A stretch of 64,000 nucleotides of DNA from UBA5314 sp040217815 (GCA_040217815.1 JBEHWI010000013.1:1-64000); one strand, 5' to 3'; counted from the stretch's first letter, positions 43,224 through 53,110 are shown. Numbers and translations are program-made. Notes: a model not told the origin generated them from the sequence alone.

Positions 43224-43330
43224 TCTCCCTACGCCCCTCTTATCAGATAATTTGTAAATATTTTTACTTTAACAACTGTATGGATGCATTTTTTCAATTC
43301 GATTTTATTTAATGAATTCAGTCTATGTAA

Positions 43331-45154
43331 CTATTTCTTTAATTCTGGAACATCTATAAAAGTAAACGGCTCTAAAGAAATACCGGCGTTTTTAAAATGG
43401 GTCTCCAGGGGCGGACCCATGGCAATAACCTGAATCCAGGTCGCACTATGGGAAGACGGACCATAAGCAATAACTATCTTGCCGTCCCTGGTTAAGAGCG
43501 TTGGATTGTGCACTCTAACGAATAAAGGCTTCAAATAAAGGGATTCATCGATTATGCGCCCGGCGATTCCCTCATTGGTCAGAAATCGGGGGCTGTCCTG
43601 GTTAAAAAACATCTCAACATAGGCGATATTATTTTGTGTATCCAGGTATCCCTGCCCCTCCATTGATAAGTTGTATTTCTTTATAGTACCGTCATAAATT
43701 TTGGTCAGGCCCTTCTTGCGCAGTTCTGTTTCCTCTTCATCAAAAGTGATTTTGCGAATCAGTTGCCCCGAATCTTTTAAAACATTGTATTTGTTGAGTT
43801 CATCGTTACTCTGTTTAAGGCTGACTGAAGATCCAAACATTAAATATTTGGTTCTCCACATTGATGCAAGGGCCTGATTTTCCGCCAGGTAACTCTGGTT
43901 GAGTACGCTGTAAGCTTCCAACACCTGGTCATCGGTTTGAAGCGCCCGCTCAGCCAAAGCCCGTGCCTGTTCCTTGTTATTGGCGAGTAGATAAAGCCGG
44001 GCCAGTTTGGCCAGGGCGTTGGGGTCCTTGATTTTATCGGTGTTTATGGCCTGCACTACTTTAAAAGCCGGTTCTGTTTTCCCCATACCTAAATAGGTTT
44101 GGGCCATTATAATTTGCATGGAAATATCGTCTTTTAAGTTTTGGGGCAGTTTTTCAATATAGTTGATGGCGCCGGAAGGATCGACCTTACTGTTGAACGT
44201 ATATAGTATAACTACGCTGCCGGCTAGTTGGCTGCCTTTTTTAATGTATTCATCGCCCAGCTTGACTAAATTCTCGGGATCGGCGTTATAATACCTGTTT
44301 AACAGCTCAAAAGCTTCCTGCTGGTGGATCTGAAGGGTTAAGGATTTTAGGATTGCGTCCTGGGCCTTATCTTTGTTGCTGGTCGAATAATAAGCCAGGG
44401 CCAGATCGTTAAACAAACGATAATCCTGGCTGAATCCGGCCCCTTTTTCCAGGCACTGTTTGGCGTTCTGTTTGTCTTTCGATTGATTATATATATAGGC
44501 TAATTGGCGGTAGGCCTCAGAACAGGACGGATCTTCATCTATAATACGCTGGTAGGCGCTTTGCCCCTCGGATAAATTGCCCTGATCTATGTACATGCCG
44601 GCCAGCCCCAGTTGCAGGATCTGTTTTTTATCGGGAGCTGCAGCGGCAATACCTCTTTCATAGGTTGATTTTGCCTCACTGTACTTTTTTCCCAGGGTGT
44701 AGGTCCTGGCCAGGCCTTGATAGGCCTTGACATCTTTATTGTCTATTTTGATGGCTTCATTGAAAGCCAGAATCGCCTGTTCGTAGTTGTTTTCACTCAG
44801 GTATTTTACCGCCAGATCCAGCTTTTTTTCCACCCGGGCTTCGGTTCCAAGGTTCTTCCAACCAAAAAATCCCCCCACAGCCAGCACTATGGCGAGGATT
44901 GCTCCAATAATGACTTTTTTCTTACCTGATCCGGGAGGGGGCGTCCTCACGGAAATAATAGGACTGGCGGAATCCCCAAACGAAGAATCTCCACTTAATG
45001 CCTGATTGTTGTCTTCTCCAAAAGACACTGAAGAGACGGCTGAAGCAGGTTGTTCCTTTGGAGTTGATTGGACAGCTGTACCTATAGCATTTCCGCAGCT
45101 GTCGCAAAATCTGGCATCATCCGGCAGTCCTTGCCCGCATTTGCCGCAATACAT
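43331..45154 (-). CDS. Zinc ribbon - TM - TPR protein with shared C-terminal module
   Basis: 607 residues. Zinc ribbon C3, C6, C17, C20; membrane helix about 81-99; TPR about 104-440. The C-terminal 140 residues (YLDTQNNIAYVEMFFNQDSP, VRVHNPTLLTRDGKIVIAYG, PLETHFKNAGISLEPFTFID) match the end of the protein at 21548, so the two share both parts although they lie 20 kb apart. GGGAGGGAG precedes the ATG. Upstream (45155-45281) one TATCA is present but no phased pair, so I do not count it in the promoter set. Confidence 0.88.
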   Translation of the reverse strand: MYCGKCGQGLPDDARFCDSCGNAIGTAVQSTPKEQPASAVSSVSFGEDNNQALSGDSSFGDSASPIISVRTPPPGSGKKKVIIGAILAIVLAVGGFFGWKNLGTEARVEKKLDLAVKYLSENNYEQAILAFNEAIKIDNKDVKAYQGLARTYTLGKKYSEAKSTYERGIAAAAPDKKQILQLGLAGMYIDQGNLSEGQSAYQRIIDEDPSCSEAYRQLAYIYNQSKDKQNAKQCLEKGAGFSQDYRLFNDLALAYYSTSNKDKAQDAILKSLTLQIHQQEAFELLNRYYNADPENLVKLGDEYIKKGSQLAGSVVILYTFNSKVDPSGAINYIEKLPQNLKDDISMQIIMAQTYLGMGKTEPAFKVVQAINTDKIKDPNALAKLARLYLLANNKEQARALAERALQTDDQVLEAYSVLNQSYLAENQALASMWRTKYLMFGSSVSLKQSNDELNKYNVLKDSGQLIRKITFDEEETELRKKGLTKIYDGTIKKYNLSMEGQGYLDTQNNIAYVEMFFNQDSPRFLTNEGIAGRIIDESLYLKPLFVRVHNPTLLTRDGKIVIAYGPSSHSATWIQVIAMGPPLETHFKNAGISLEPFTFIDVPELKK

Positions 45155-45281
45155 TCAATACTCCCTCCCCGGACAGGTCATACAAATATAATGTACATCA
45201 GTGTGATAGGCTGTTCGTACTTATCAAACTGCTCTTATTTTTTTACCGGTTGAGAAAACCATTTAGGCTGAACAGAAAACC

Positions 45282-46412
45282 TTATCGCTGAATCACAAAA
45301 TGGTAAGAGTCAGTTTGTGAAGGGTACATAGTACCTTCCAGCAGATTGCGGTCATTTTTCAGTTCAAAAATTCCCTTAATTTTCTGCGACCCAGTAAAAG
45401 TTATTGTTACACTATCACCTGAAACATTTCCATCCATATTCCATACTTCTTTTGTTGTGTTGTTACACAGATGCCCGACTAAATTATCATCGTCGCTTTG
45501 GACTAACCAGAAAGTTGAGCCCTGGCTGTGCCATATTCCGGTTAAATCTCCAGGTTTGACACGTTCGATAACGAAGCTATAAGAGCTAGTCCATGAAGGA
45601 TCCAATGTGCCTTCCATTCGATTTCCGTTTTCTTTTAAATCAAAAACACCACTTTCTGTATAACTGCTGTTTAAATTCTTTTGCAGATTAAGCGTAACCG
45701 TATTTCCAGAAACTGTTCCGCTGACAGACCAGTCTGCCGAACTCATATCTTGGCTAGTATCATGCAAGGTCCCGCTCAGATTGTTGCCAGTTTGAGTAAT
45801 CCAAAAGATTGAATTAGGGCTGTGCCATGTTCCAGTTAAGTCCGCAATAACGGGTGGCTCAATGGTGTTGGATGGTGTTGAATCATTTGGTATTGAGTCC
45901 ACTTGTTGGTTTGAATCTGAATTAATATAATTAGAATCATTAGATACGAAATCTGATGATAACCTTATAGTTTGAGTTGCAGCATCCCAACTTACAGTTG
46001 CTCCGAAAGCCTGAGCAATCAGAGCTATAGGCAGGCATGTCCGTCCATTGCTGATTTCAGGTCCTACATCCATGTTGACGTCCACGCCGTTCACTACCAG
46101 AGTTGTGCTGCCGATCCATAGCTTAACAATCTTGTCTGCCTTCATCAGAGTTACAGTTTTATTCTGGCCGTCCCACATAACATTATCACCTGAAATCCCC
46201 AATGCCTCCGCAACGTATAAAATGGGTATAAAGGTTCGCCCGTCTTTTACATAAGGAGAAACATCTATGTTTCGTCCTGAACCATTCAGATAATAATTAG
46301 TAGAGCCTATTTCAAACAACGCATCGGTAGAGGCCAGCACCGATTCCGGCCCCCAAAGGTTGCAGAAAAGCAATGCTATAAGAATCAACGAACACTGAAT
46401 AACACGCATCAT
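45282..46412 (-). CDS. Secreted copper-amine-oxidase-N-like protein with two tandem C-terminal repeats
   Basis: 376 residues from ATG 46412 (AAGGAGG 8 nt upstream; TTG 46433 is upstream of that site). Signal peptide about 1-28. Residues about 35-145 are the copper-amine-oxidase-N-like domain (GRNIDVSPYVKDGRTFIPIL, then GPEISNGRTCLPIALIAQAF). After a Ser/Asn/Pro linker come two repeats of about 85 residues: DLTGTWHSPNSIFWITQTGN to SYSFVIERV, and DLTGIWHSQGSTFWLVQSDD to SYHFVIQR. The repeats are beta-rich with the order of strands seen in lipocalin-like domains; I cannot name the family. It is the last gene of the unit driven by 47422-47477. Confidence 0.85.
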   Translation of the reverse strand: MMRVIQCSLILIALLFCNLWGPESVLASTDALFEIGSTNYYLNGSGRNIDVSPYVKDGRTFIPILYVAEALGISGDNVMWDGQNKTVTLMKADKIVKLWIGSTTLVVNGVDVNMDVGPEISNGRTCLPIALIAQAFGATVSWDAATQTIRLSSDFVSNDSNYINSDSNQQVDSIPNDSTPSNTIEPPVIADLTGTWHSPNSIFWITQTGNNLSGTLHDTSQDMSSADWSVSGTVSGNTVTLNLQKNLNSSYTESGVFDLKENGNRMEGTLDPSWTSSYSFVIERVKPGDLTGIWHSQGSTFWLVQSDDDNLVGHLCNNTTKEVWNMDGNVSGDSVTITFTGSQKIKGIFELKNDRNLLEGTMYPSQTDSYHFVIQR

Positions 46413-46454
46413 TAATGATTCCTCCTTTTGCAAAGTACGTACTATTCGTTGGTG

Positions 46455-46620
46455 CTATGGACCCAACCAGTCCTTCAGTATCTCTTTACTCCCATGTTTT
46501 TGCATATCAACTCTATATTCGTCAATATACTTCCATTGCAGGCCCGACGTGTATGTAATTTCTGCCGAGAAATGACCCTCTAAATCAGTTATTTCAAAAA
46601 TATGATTTTTAATATTAAGC
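46455..46620 (-). pseudogene. Possible C-terminal gene remnant
   Basis: One minus-strand frame reads LNIKNHIFEITDLEGHFSAE, ITYTSGLQWKYIDEYRVDMQ and KHGSKEILKDWLGP before TAG at 46455-46457. The composition looks like real protein, but there is no start codon or ribosome binding site and upstream the frame runs into the gene at 46621. It could be the tail of a deleted gene. No family recognised. Confidence 0.3.
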
Positions 46621-47346
46621 TTACAAAGACGAAGCTATAATTTTACCAAATAGGAATAAAATTATGTAATAAATCAGAAAGGACAGCACCAGACCATAAG
46701 CCAGACGGTCGTCGTCGCCATAGTTGATTTCTTTCACTCCCATATAAACACATATAATACTGAGCAGTGTTCCCAAATCAAAAACCAGCAGGCCTAGAGG
46801 GGCATAAATATAGGAAAGAAGAACCGCGCCGGCCAGGGCGGTTATGCTTGGGATGGTACTGGCAACCGCCACATTAAAATACTGGTGGGGCAAAGCGGTG
46901 GATTTAAACATCAGTTTTCCCACTGTAAGCAATCCGGTGAACAAAGCGCCCATAAATACGATCATGCCGAATAAAGAATAGGCAAATATCTTTCCCCATG
47001 GCAAATCCGATGTCAAACTGTGTGATGAACCAAACGGTATCAGATCAGAGATAATGTCACCCGCAGCCCCAATCATCCACATAACCAACAATCCGGTGAC
47101 AACTGCTATGATCCCGCCCAATATGGCTAAACTGGGGAATTCCATGGTTATTACCGACCGAATGCAACTCACCGGTTTACTGAGCATACCTGACACTACC
47201 TTAATTATTTCATTCAAACGTTCATTGGGCTGGGCTGCCCTTGGGGCTGCCGCAGGCCCCACCCCCGGACTCTGGGGAGTTCCACAGACCGTACAAAACA
47301 TGTCACTGTCACTGAGCTGTGCCGCGCATTGCCTACAATAAGCCAT
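46621..47346 (-). CDS. Zinc ribbon - multi-pass membrane protein (Yip1-like)
   Basis: 241 residues. Zinc ribbon (YCRQCAA ... FCTVCG; C4, C7, C18, C21) followed by an amphipathic stretch and about five hydrophobic helices from residue 70 to the end. The arrangement is that of bacterial Yip1-type membrane proteins, many of which carry an N-terminal zinc ribbon. Role unknown. AAGAGGTG precedes the ATG. It is the first gene behind the three-element promoter at 47422-47477 and is followed by the secreted protein at 45282. Confidence 0.8.
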   Translation of the reverse strand: MAYCRQCAAQLSDSDMFCTVCGTPQSPGVGPAAAPRAAQPNERLNEIIKVVSGMLSKPVSCIRSVITMEFPSLAILGGIIAVVTGLLVMWMIGAAGDIISDLIPFGSSHSLTSDLPWGKIFAYSLFGMIVFMGALFTGLLTVGKLMFKSTALPHQYFNVAVASTIPSITALAGAVLLSYIYAPLGLLVFDLGTLLSIICVYMGVKEINYGDDDRLAYGLVLSFLIYYIILFLFGKIIASSL

Positions 47347-47421
47347 TACTTCTACACCTCTTTACTAATTTTATGAAGACCAATCCAATCAAAATTAAAA
47401 GTTCATCGCCTCCCGGTATAA

Positions 47422-47477
47422 ATTATAGAAAAATCCGTACAACAATACCATGATAAGCAAATGATAAAAACCTGACA
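47422..47477 (-). promoter_or_regulatory. Promoter of the 47346-45282 unit with three TRTCA elements
   Basis: Minus-strand TGTCA (47473-47477), TATCA (47462-47466) and TATCA (47451-47455) at 11-bp period, then 23 nt and TATAAT (47422-47427). The surrounding sequence is not similar to the other copies, so this is an independent case. Confidence 0.8.
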
Positions 47478-47584
47478 CACATCTCAATCTAAGTATGATT
47501 ATGGCTTTCGATAGATTCATGAAATATAGACTATTATTGTACTGCGATAAGATCTTCCGATATAGTCGATTTTCTTTCAGGAAT

Positions 47585-49537
47585 TTACGAATCCCGGCTT
47601 ACTTTGCCGTTTGTCTTATCAACCAAATAACGCGCGGTTAAGCCATAATAGTTTCCATTTACATAGTTCTCATATTGACCGACCAGGTAAGAGTTGTTGC
47701 CCTGTTCTTCGCAATAGTAATGATAGTCAACCGGTTGTTTTTCCACGTCTTGTATATATTTTTTTACCAGCCCAATGGCCTCATCTTTGCTTATCCCTTG
47801 TTGTTGCGATGTGGCATTTACCATACTGTGGGAAACCAGTTCCCGAGTGCTGGTCGTTGTATAATCATCCCCAATGTCCTTGGCTGTCTCTTTAACCAAA
47901 CCCAGCCCTTTTACATACCAGCTCTCCCCTTCACCCCCGAAAGAAGACTGGGGTATCATCCATTTGTAGCTTAAATGGGCTGCTTTCATGGTTTGGCCCA
48001 ATACAACCATGTCCGTAAAACCAACAAAGCGATAATTTACTTGATATTTTTCTTTGGTTTTTGATACAAAAGTACGATTCCACACTTCACCAGGTGATGC
48101 AAAACGCAGTTGTTCAAAATCATCTAAAGCGGTAAGAGCATTGCCATCTACGCTGTACGAGTATTCTTCACTGCCTTTATTGCTGACTATTTTCATTTTA
48201 AATGCATTGGACCCAACCTTTGTCCAGGCCACGGAGTATTGCAGTTCGGAATGTTCAGGCTTGTTATTGGTTATAATCTGGTCATACGCTACATCACCGG
48301 TATAGCGGTATGTAAATTGTTCGTTAACGTTGGGAACGAAATACTCGAGACTTAATAGGTTTGATTCTTTTTCAGGTGCTTTGGGCTGAACTTCATTCCC
48401 CGGAATGGGAAGCGATTTTAACCGTAGTTCTTCCTTCACCTTGACTACAGGTTTCCAATTATATAGCAGATATTGGGCGGCGTAGATTTTTTCCTGCCCT
48501 GTGTTCAAGTTTTGCAGCAAAGCGATAGCCTCAAGGTCGGTACCATTGGCCTGCAGGGCTTTTAATGCAGCAGCTTTAGCTTTTTCATTGTCTCCGGCTA
48601 TTTGATAATATCTTGCCAGGTCGCTTAAGAGCCAATCGTTGAGTTTTTCTCCGACCAACTGCTTGACGAGGTTCTCGGCAGCACTCTTGTCGCCGGTTTT
48701 AATCATGGCGATGGCAGCCAGTATTTTACCTTTCTGGTTGCCTGCATTTTGCCCCACTTTAGTTGTGTAGCTGCTGACGGCCTTCTGGTAATCTTCTGAT
48801 GTGTAATAACTGTGAAATTCCAGCATGTCAGCCACCTGTTGGTTTGAAACCGGCTCCGGTTTACTCTCCATATCTCCCCAGGGTACTTTATATAGTTCAC
48901 TTAAAACTAGATAGGCTTCTTGCTGATTTATTTCAAGAGTTAGAGATTTGACAAGGTTATTATAAGCGGCAGCCGGTTTACGGTTTTGCATGAGAAAAAG
49001 CGCCAATGTGTTGTAAGCCCGATATTCATTGGGATTCTGCTCGACGGCATGCCTCAAAATCGCTTCCGCTTTGGCATTATCCCCCTGCTGCTGGTAGACG
49101 ATAGCCAGACCCCAATAGGCTTCCAGGCAATTTTTATTAGCGTTTTTAAGCTCCTGGAATGCCTTTTCGGCTTGACTGAGCTTATTATTATCCACGTACA
49201 TGCCTGCCAGACCCAGACGAAGGGCTGGTTGTTTATCCTGTTCAACTGCCGAAAGACCACGATCATATGCGGCCTTGGCCTCATCGTATCTTCCCTGCAG
49301 GGTATATACCCTGGCCAGGCCTTGATAGGCTTTGACCTCTTTAGGATCTATTTTTATTGCTTCATTAAAAGCTAAAATGGCTTTTTCGTAGTCATTTTCA
49401 CTCAGGTACTTTACTGCCAGATCAAGCTTCTCCAGTTCCCGATCAGCTGATCCCCGGCTCCAGAGGAAGGTCCCTATACTTAATGCCAGTACTACTGCCA
49501 GTATTGCTGCGATCCCTATTATTTTCTTTTTGTCCAC
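47585..49537 (-). CDS. TM - TPR protein with WLVKN-type and PepSY-like ends
   Basis: 650 residues. There is no zinc ribbon: the protein begins MDKKKIIGIAAILAVVLALS (helix about 4-22), then WSRGSADRELEKLDLAVKYL leads into the TPR region (about 33-365). Residues about 400-560 are the shared module (LEYFVPNVNEQFTYRY, GQTMKAAHLSYKW, SWYVKGLGLVKETAKD). The last 75 residues (SKDEAIGLVKKYIQDVEKQP ... LVDKTNGKVSRDS) look PepSY-like. GTG 49537 has GGGGAGAGAG upstream. The N-terminus is close to that of 49597, the gene directly upstream. Confidence 0.88.
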   Translation of the reverse strand: MDKKKIIGIAAILAVVLALSIGTFLWSRGSADRELEKLDLAVKYLSENDYEKAILAFNEAIKIDPKEVKAYQGLARVYTLQGRYDEAKAAYDRGLSAVEQDKQPALRLGLAGMYVDNNKLSQAEKAFQELKNANKNCLEAYWGLAIVYQQQGDNAKAEAILRHAVEQNPNEYRAYNTLALFLMQNRKPAAAYNNLVKSLTLEINQQEAYLVLSELYKVPWGDMESKPEPVSNQQVADMLEFHSYYTSEDYQKAVSSYTTKVGQNAGNQKGKILAAIAMIKTGDKSAAENLVKQLVGEKLNDWLLSDLARYYQIAGDNEKAKAAALKALQANGTDLEAIALLQNLNTGQEKIYAAQYLLYNWKPVVKVKEELRLKSLPIPGNEVQPKAPEKESNLLSLEYFVPNVNEQFTYRYTGDVAYDQIITNNKPEHSELQYSVAWTKVGSNAFKMKIVSNKGSEEYSYSVDGNALTALDDFEQLRFASPGEVWNRTFVSKTKEKYQVNYRFVGFTDMVVLGQTMKAAHLSYKWMIPQSSFGGEGESWYVKGLGLVKETAKDIGDDYTTTSTRELVSHSMVNATSQQQGISKDEAIGLVKKYIQDVEKQPVDYHYYCEEQGNNSYLVGQYENYVNGNYYGLTARYLVDKTNGKVSRDS

Positions 49538-49596
49538 TCTGACTCTCTCCCCTTTTTAACCAACACTTAAGTTTATAATATCTGCTAAACTATTCC

Positions 49597-50361
49597 CTAT
49601 TTGCTTTGGATTGCAGTTAATTCGGATTTTTCTGTATCAACATAACCCCGCGAAGACTGTTCTTTGACGGTTTTTGCCACACCGATGTTGCGAACCAGCC
49701 AGTAGTCTTCTTTATAGGTATATAGAACCCCATTGCTTGACTTGTAAGTAACAGTCAAATGGGCAGCCTGTTCCTTTTTACCCATGATCATAATTTCTTC
49801 AAACCCGACGAACGTTGTGGTTTTACTGAAATCCTGTGGATATTCAGATACCTCTTTATAGGTGCTTCCCCAGGCTTCCCCGGGCAGCGCCGGTTTCAAC
49901 ATAACCCATTCACCATCTACAGTTCTATTCGTCTTTGTTCCAAACGGTTCGGTATAGCTTTCGCGATTAATGCAATAGACCGAGTCTTTTTGTACTGAAA
50001 ATGTGTCTTTATAAAGAGAATGGTACACACTGCCTTTATTGGTCGTATTGATCTCTTCACTTTTTACATACCTGCCCTGATTATCCATGCTCCAAGTAAC
50101 TGTAGAATCCAATTTTCCCTCCGAGCTGACCGTCCCCTCATATATGTATTTTTTGCTGATGTCCGGTATAAAGTAATCCGCAGTTAACTTGACCTCTTCA
50201 ACTTTGGTTGAGCTTTTCTCGGAAGCGGAGTCAATTGCTTGCATATCCTTCGTTCCACCCTTAATCTTGACTTCCGATCCCCGGCATCCCGGAATAGTTC
50301 CGATATCTAATGCCATGATTATTATGAATACGGCTATGATCCCTGTTCTCTTCTTGTCCAA
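49597..50361 (-). CDS. Paralogue lacking the TPR region: TM/lipoprotein-like N-terminus plus WLVKN-type module
   Basis: 254 residues from TTG 50361 (GGGGA 10 nt upstream; GTG 50385 is an alternative). The first 31 residues align with the neighbour at 47585 (MDKK, hydrophobic helix, then RGS), but the TPR region is missing and the chain goes on to the shared module: TADYFIPDISKKYIYEGTVS, PALPGEAWGSTYKEVSEYP, KKEQAAHLTVTYK and EDYWLVRNIGVAKTVKEQSS. Where the neighbour has TFLWSRGS this one has TIPGCRGS, so a lipobox-like cysteine has arisen. This looks like an internal deletion of a TPR paralogue. Confidence 0.82.
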   Translation of the reverse strand: MDKKRTGIIAVFIIIMALDIGTIPGCRGSEVKIKGGTKDMQAIDSASEKSSTKVEEVKLTADYFIPDISKKYIYEGTVSSEGKLDSTVTWSMDNQGRYVKSEEINTTNKGSVYHSLYKDTFSVQKDSVYCINRESYTEPFGTKTNRTVDGEWVMLKPALPGEAWGSTYKEVSEYPQDFSKTTTFVGFEEIMIMGKKEQAAHLTVTYKSSNGVLYTYKEDYWLVRNIGVAKTVKEQSSRGYVDTEKSELTAIQSK

Positions 50362-50410
50362 TGTCTTTTCTTCCCCTCTCCCCACTGATTTCGTTTATGG
50401 ACTATGCACT

Positions 50411-52864
50411 CTATTCAGTTTTATTGTCTTTCTTTAACATCATAAAACTGGAAACGGCATATAAAACAACCACGAAAACAAGCAAAACCCACCAATGGGC
50501 AGTAAAACTGCCGTTTAGATTGGACCATTCCTCGGCATAGACAGCAACGCGGCTGTTGATATCGCAAATACCCCCCGCCATCAGTTCATAGCCCCATTTG
50601 GCTATAGCCAGATCAAACAGCCTTTTTAATAAATCCGATTTAACGGTTGTCACCCTGACCAGGGCACCGGATAAGATTATCTGCGGAACCAGAACCAGGG
50701 GCACTAAACTGATAGCCTTATCGGCGTTGGATGCTATAGCGGAAATAGCCAGACCCATCATGATACTGGCCATGGTGATCAGGAAAAAGGCCCAAACACA
50801 TGACCAGAAATCCGGCAAGCCCAGAAATATCTGGATAACAGCCAGAAATACCAGAACCTGAACAAAACCGACCGCCCCCAGAACAATTACTTTGGAAAGC
50901 AGATAGGGAGTGATATGCAGGTTTATTCTTCGTTCCCGTCTATAAACCGGCAGTTCTTTTACTATCTCGCGGGCCGAATTGGTGGTTCCCAGCCATATCA
51001 CCGTAAAAACCATAATGGCAACACACATGGACATTTTGGACCAGCGATTTACTTCATCACGGTGGTCGTTTTGAATCTTGTCAATTTTATTGCTATCGAC
51101 TCCTCCCTGAGTTATAAATTGTTTGATGTCGGTATCCGCTTGGGTTAATTTACTGTTTTGAAAGGTTGGAGCGGTATTTAAGAATACCAGGGTAATAAGA
51201 AAGGCGATTATCAAAGGCTGCAATATCAGCAGGGCCAGGTTTTTGCGATCCCTGGTCAGCAAAGTAGTATAGCGGCCGGTCAGGACCAGCCATTGTCTAA
51301 AAGGTGAATTCCGGTCGCCGGCGTTTAGCTGCCCGGGATGTCTGGACAGGGCATTCGCCCGGCCTGGAATTGCCTTCTGCAGGTAATTACGATAATACTG
51401 CGAATTGGTGTAGTCCCGAGCCAGTGCGGCAGGTAAATCATCGCCTAACTTTTTGTAGATATCCGCAAAGTCGGCTGCCTTAAAGTGGGCCAGGGCTTCA
51501 TCGGGAGTACCGAAAAAGGCCAGCCTTCCTCCTTCGGTGAGAAATACCACTTTGTCACATAGTTTTATATTAAATGTGGCATGGGTTACTAAAATAATAG
51601 TCCGGCTATGGTTGGCCAAGCGACGCATCATTTCCATCATAGTCTTCTCCAGCCCCGGGTCAAGGCCGGAGGTAGGTTCATCAAGAAGAAAGATACTGGG
51701 GCTGGTCAGGAGTTCTACTCCTATACTAACCCGCTTGCGCTGGCCCCCGGAAAGATTTCGCACCAGAACATCCCGGCGGCTTTCTAATTCCAAATCCTTT
51801 AATACCTGCCCCACCCGGTTTCTGATCTCATCCATGGTAGTATCATCGGGCATACGCAGCCGGGCTGAATAAGTTAAAACCTCGTCAACCGTCAAATCCA
51901 TATGTACTATATCCTCCTGGGGAACATATCCGATCATTGACTTAAAGATCTGATACTCCTCGTAGAGGTTGCGCCCATTGATAAGGATCTCCCCTGAATT
52001 GGCCGGATTCATGCCCGTCAAAGCGCCCATTAGGGTGCTCTTGCCGGCGCCGCTGCCCCCTAAAATCGCCACAAACTCCCGGGGCTGGATAGTAAAATTG
52101 AGATCCTCCAGCAGCTTCTTGCTGCCCCCTCCGGGAAGGGCCACGGTACGGCCCAGATGGTTGATATTAATCCTTACCTGACCGTCGTTTTCACTGTATT
52201 CCAGTAATTTTTGGCCATCAAAAATAAAACGGAAACCGCAAATCTGAACCAGGGAATCGGGTTGTAAAGATGTATAACCCGCCACTTTCATCCCGTTTAC
52301 ATAGGTGCCGTTTACGCTGTTCAAATCATACAATACATGCTGGCTTTGGTTTGAAACAATCCGGGCATGAAACCGGGAAACCAGCGGGTGACGAAGAACT
52401 ACGTCATTTGATGAATCCCGGCCTATGTTCAAGGTTTTGGCGCCCACCGCCAAAGAACGGGTGGATGAGTTGGAAGGCTGATATGATCCGGCATTGTGGA
52501 GATCATGTGTAAATCCGGGGTTTACAAAATCAAACTGATAAGGCTGGTTGGTTGAAGCCCCGGGATCTCTACTTAATCGGATGGTAGTTGCACCCATCGA
52601 AAATGTTTCCCCTGGGAAAAGCTGCAGGGGCCGGGACAGTTTTTGACCGCCCAGGAAAACGCCATTGCTGCTTTTTTCATCCTGCAGGGTGGCTTCACCG
52701 TTTGCTGAAACAGTAATCCGGGCATGAACACGAGAAACCTTTTTGTCGCTGAGGCATAGTTCGTTAGAATCCTGCCTGCCGATAAAAAACGTGCCCGGTG
52801 TCAACATGAGGCGTGTACCTTGATCCGGTCCGTCGGTTATTTCAAGATAGAGTTGTTCATTCAC
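50411..52864 (-). CDS. FHA-FHA-ABC exporter (Rv1747-like half transporter)
   Basis: About 817 residues from GTG 52864 (AGGAG 11 nt upstream; GTG 52876 is an alternative). Two FHA domains (about 1-85: IGRQ, SRVHARI, KSSNGVFLGG; about 135-210: IGRD, SRFHARI, NSVNGTYVNG), an ATPase domain (about 235-460: GGSGAGKST, LSGGQRKRVSIG, LLDEPTSGLD) and an ABC-2 membrane domain with about six helices. The layout equals mycobacterial Rv1747, an exporter controlled by kinase PknF through its FHA domains. Substrate unknown. First gene of the unit 52864-47585, so the TPR protein and the deletion paralogue are made with it. Confidence 0.93.
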   Translation of the reverse strand: MNEQLYLEITDGPDQGTRLMLTPGTFFIGRQDSNELCLSDKKVSRVHARITVSANGEATLQDEKSSNGVFLGGQKLSRPLQLFPGETFSMGATTIRLSRDPGASTNQPYQFDFVNPGFTHDLHNAGSYQPSNSSTRSLAVGAKTLNIGRDSSNDVVLRHPLVSRFHARIVSNQSQHVLYDLNSVNGTYVNGMKVAGYTSLQPDSLVQICGFRFIFDGQKLLEYSENDGQVRININHLGRTVALPGGGSKKLLEDLNFTIQPREFVAILGGSGAGKSTLMGALTGMNPANSGEILINGRNLYEEYQIFKSMIGYVPQEDIVHMDLTVDEVLTYSARLRMPDDTTMDEIRNRVGQVLKDLELESRRDVLVRNLSGGQRKRVSIGVELLTSPSIFLLDEPTSGLDPGLEKTMMEMMRRLANHSRTIILVTHATFNIKLCDKVVFLTEGGRLAFFGTPDEALAHFKAADFADIYKKLGDDLPAALARDYTNSQYYRNYLQKAIPGRANALSRHPGQLNAGDRNSPFRQWLVLTGRYTTLLTRDRKNLALLILQPLIIAFLITLVFLNTAPTFQNSKLTQADTDIKQFITQGGVDSNKIDKIQNDHRDEVNRWSKMSMCVAIMVFTVIWLGTTNSAREIVKELPVYRRERRINLHITPYLLSKVIVLGAVGFVQVLVFLAVIQIFLGLPDFWSCVWAFFLITMASIMMGLAISAIASNADKAISLVPLVLVPQIILSGALVRVTTVKSDLLKRLFDLAIAKWGYELMAGGICDINSRVAVYAEEWSNLNGSFTAHWWVLLVFVVVLYAVSSFMMLKKDNKTE

Positions 52865-53110
52865 CCTGCTCTTCACTCCTGCATAAAATATATCTCATTG
52901 GTTTTCTTTTACTATTGAATTATGAAGGAGTCGAAAAAGCACATAGCAATGATGGATATTTTAAAATGCATGTCTTTGTTTCAGCTCCATATGCATCCAT
53001 TAATCCTGCATCAAATTAACCTATGTATAGATTTCGATACATTTTCGACTTTCCCTTCACTATGGCAACTCCCCTAATGACAGATCAATTCTTTATGAAG
53101 TTAGGAGGGG

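Noticed and set aside
45155..45281. Twelfth TRTCA promoter in front of 43331-45154
   Set aside because: A single TATCA without an in-phase partner or correctly placed -10 box.
52922..53077. 51-codon plus-strand frame
   Set aside because: No ribosome binding site, odd composition, lies in the leader region of the opposite-strand exporter.
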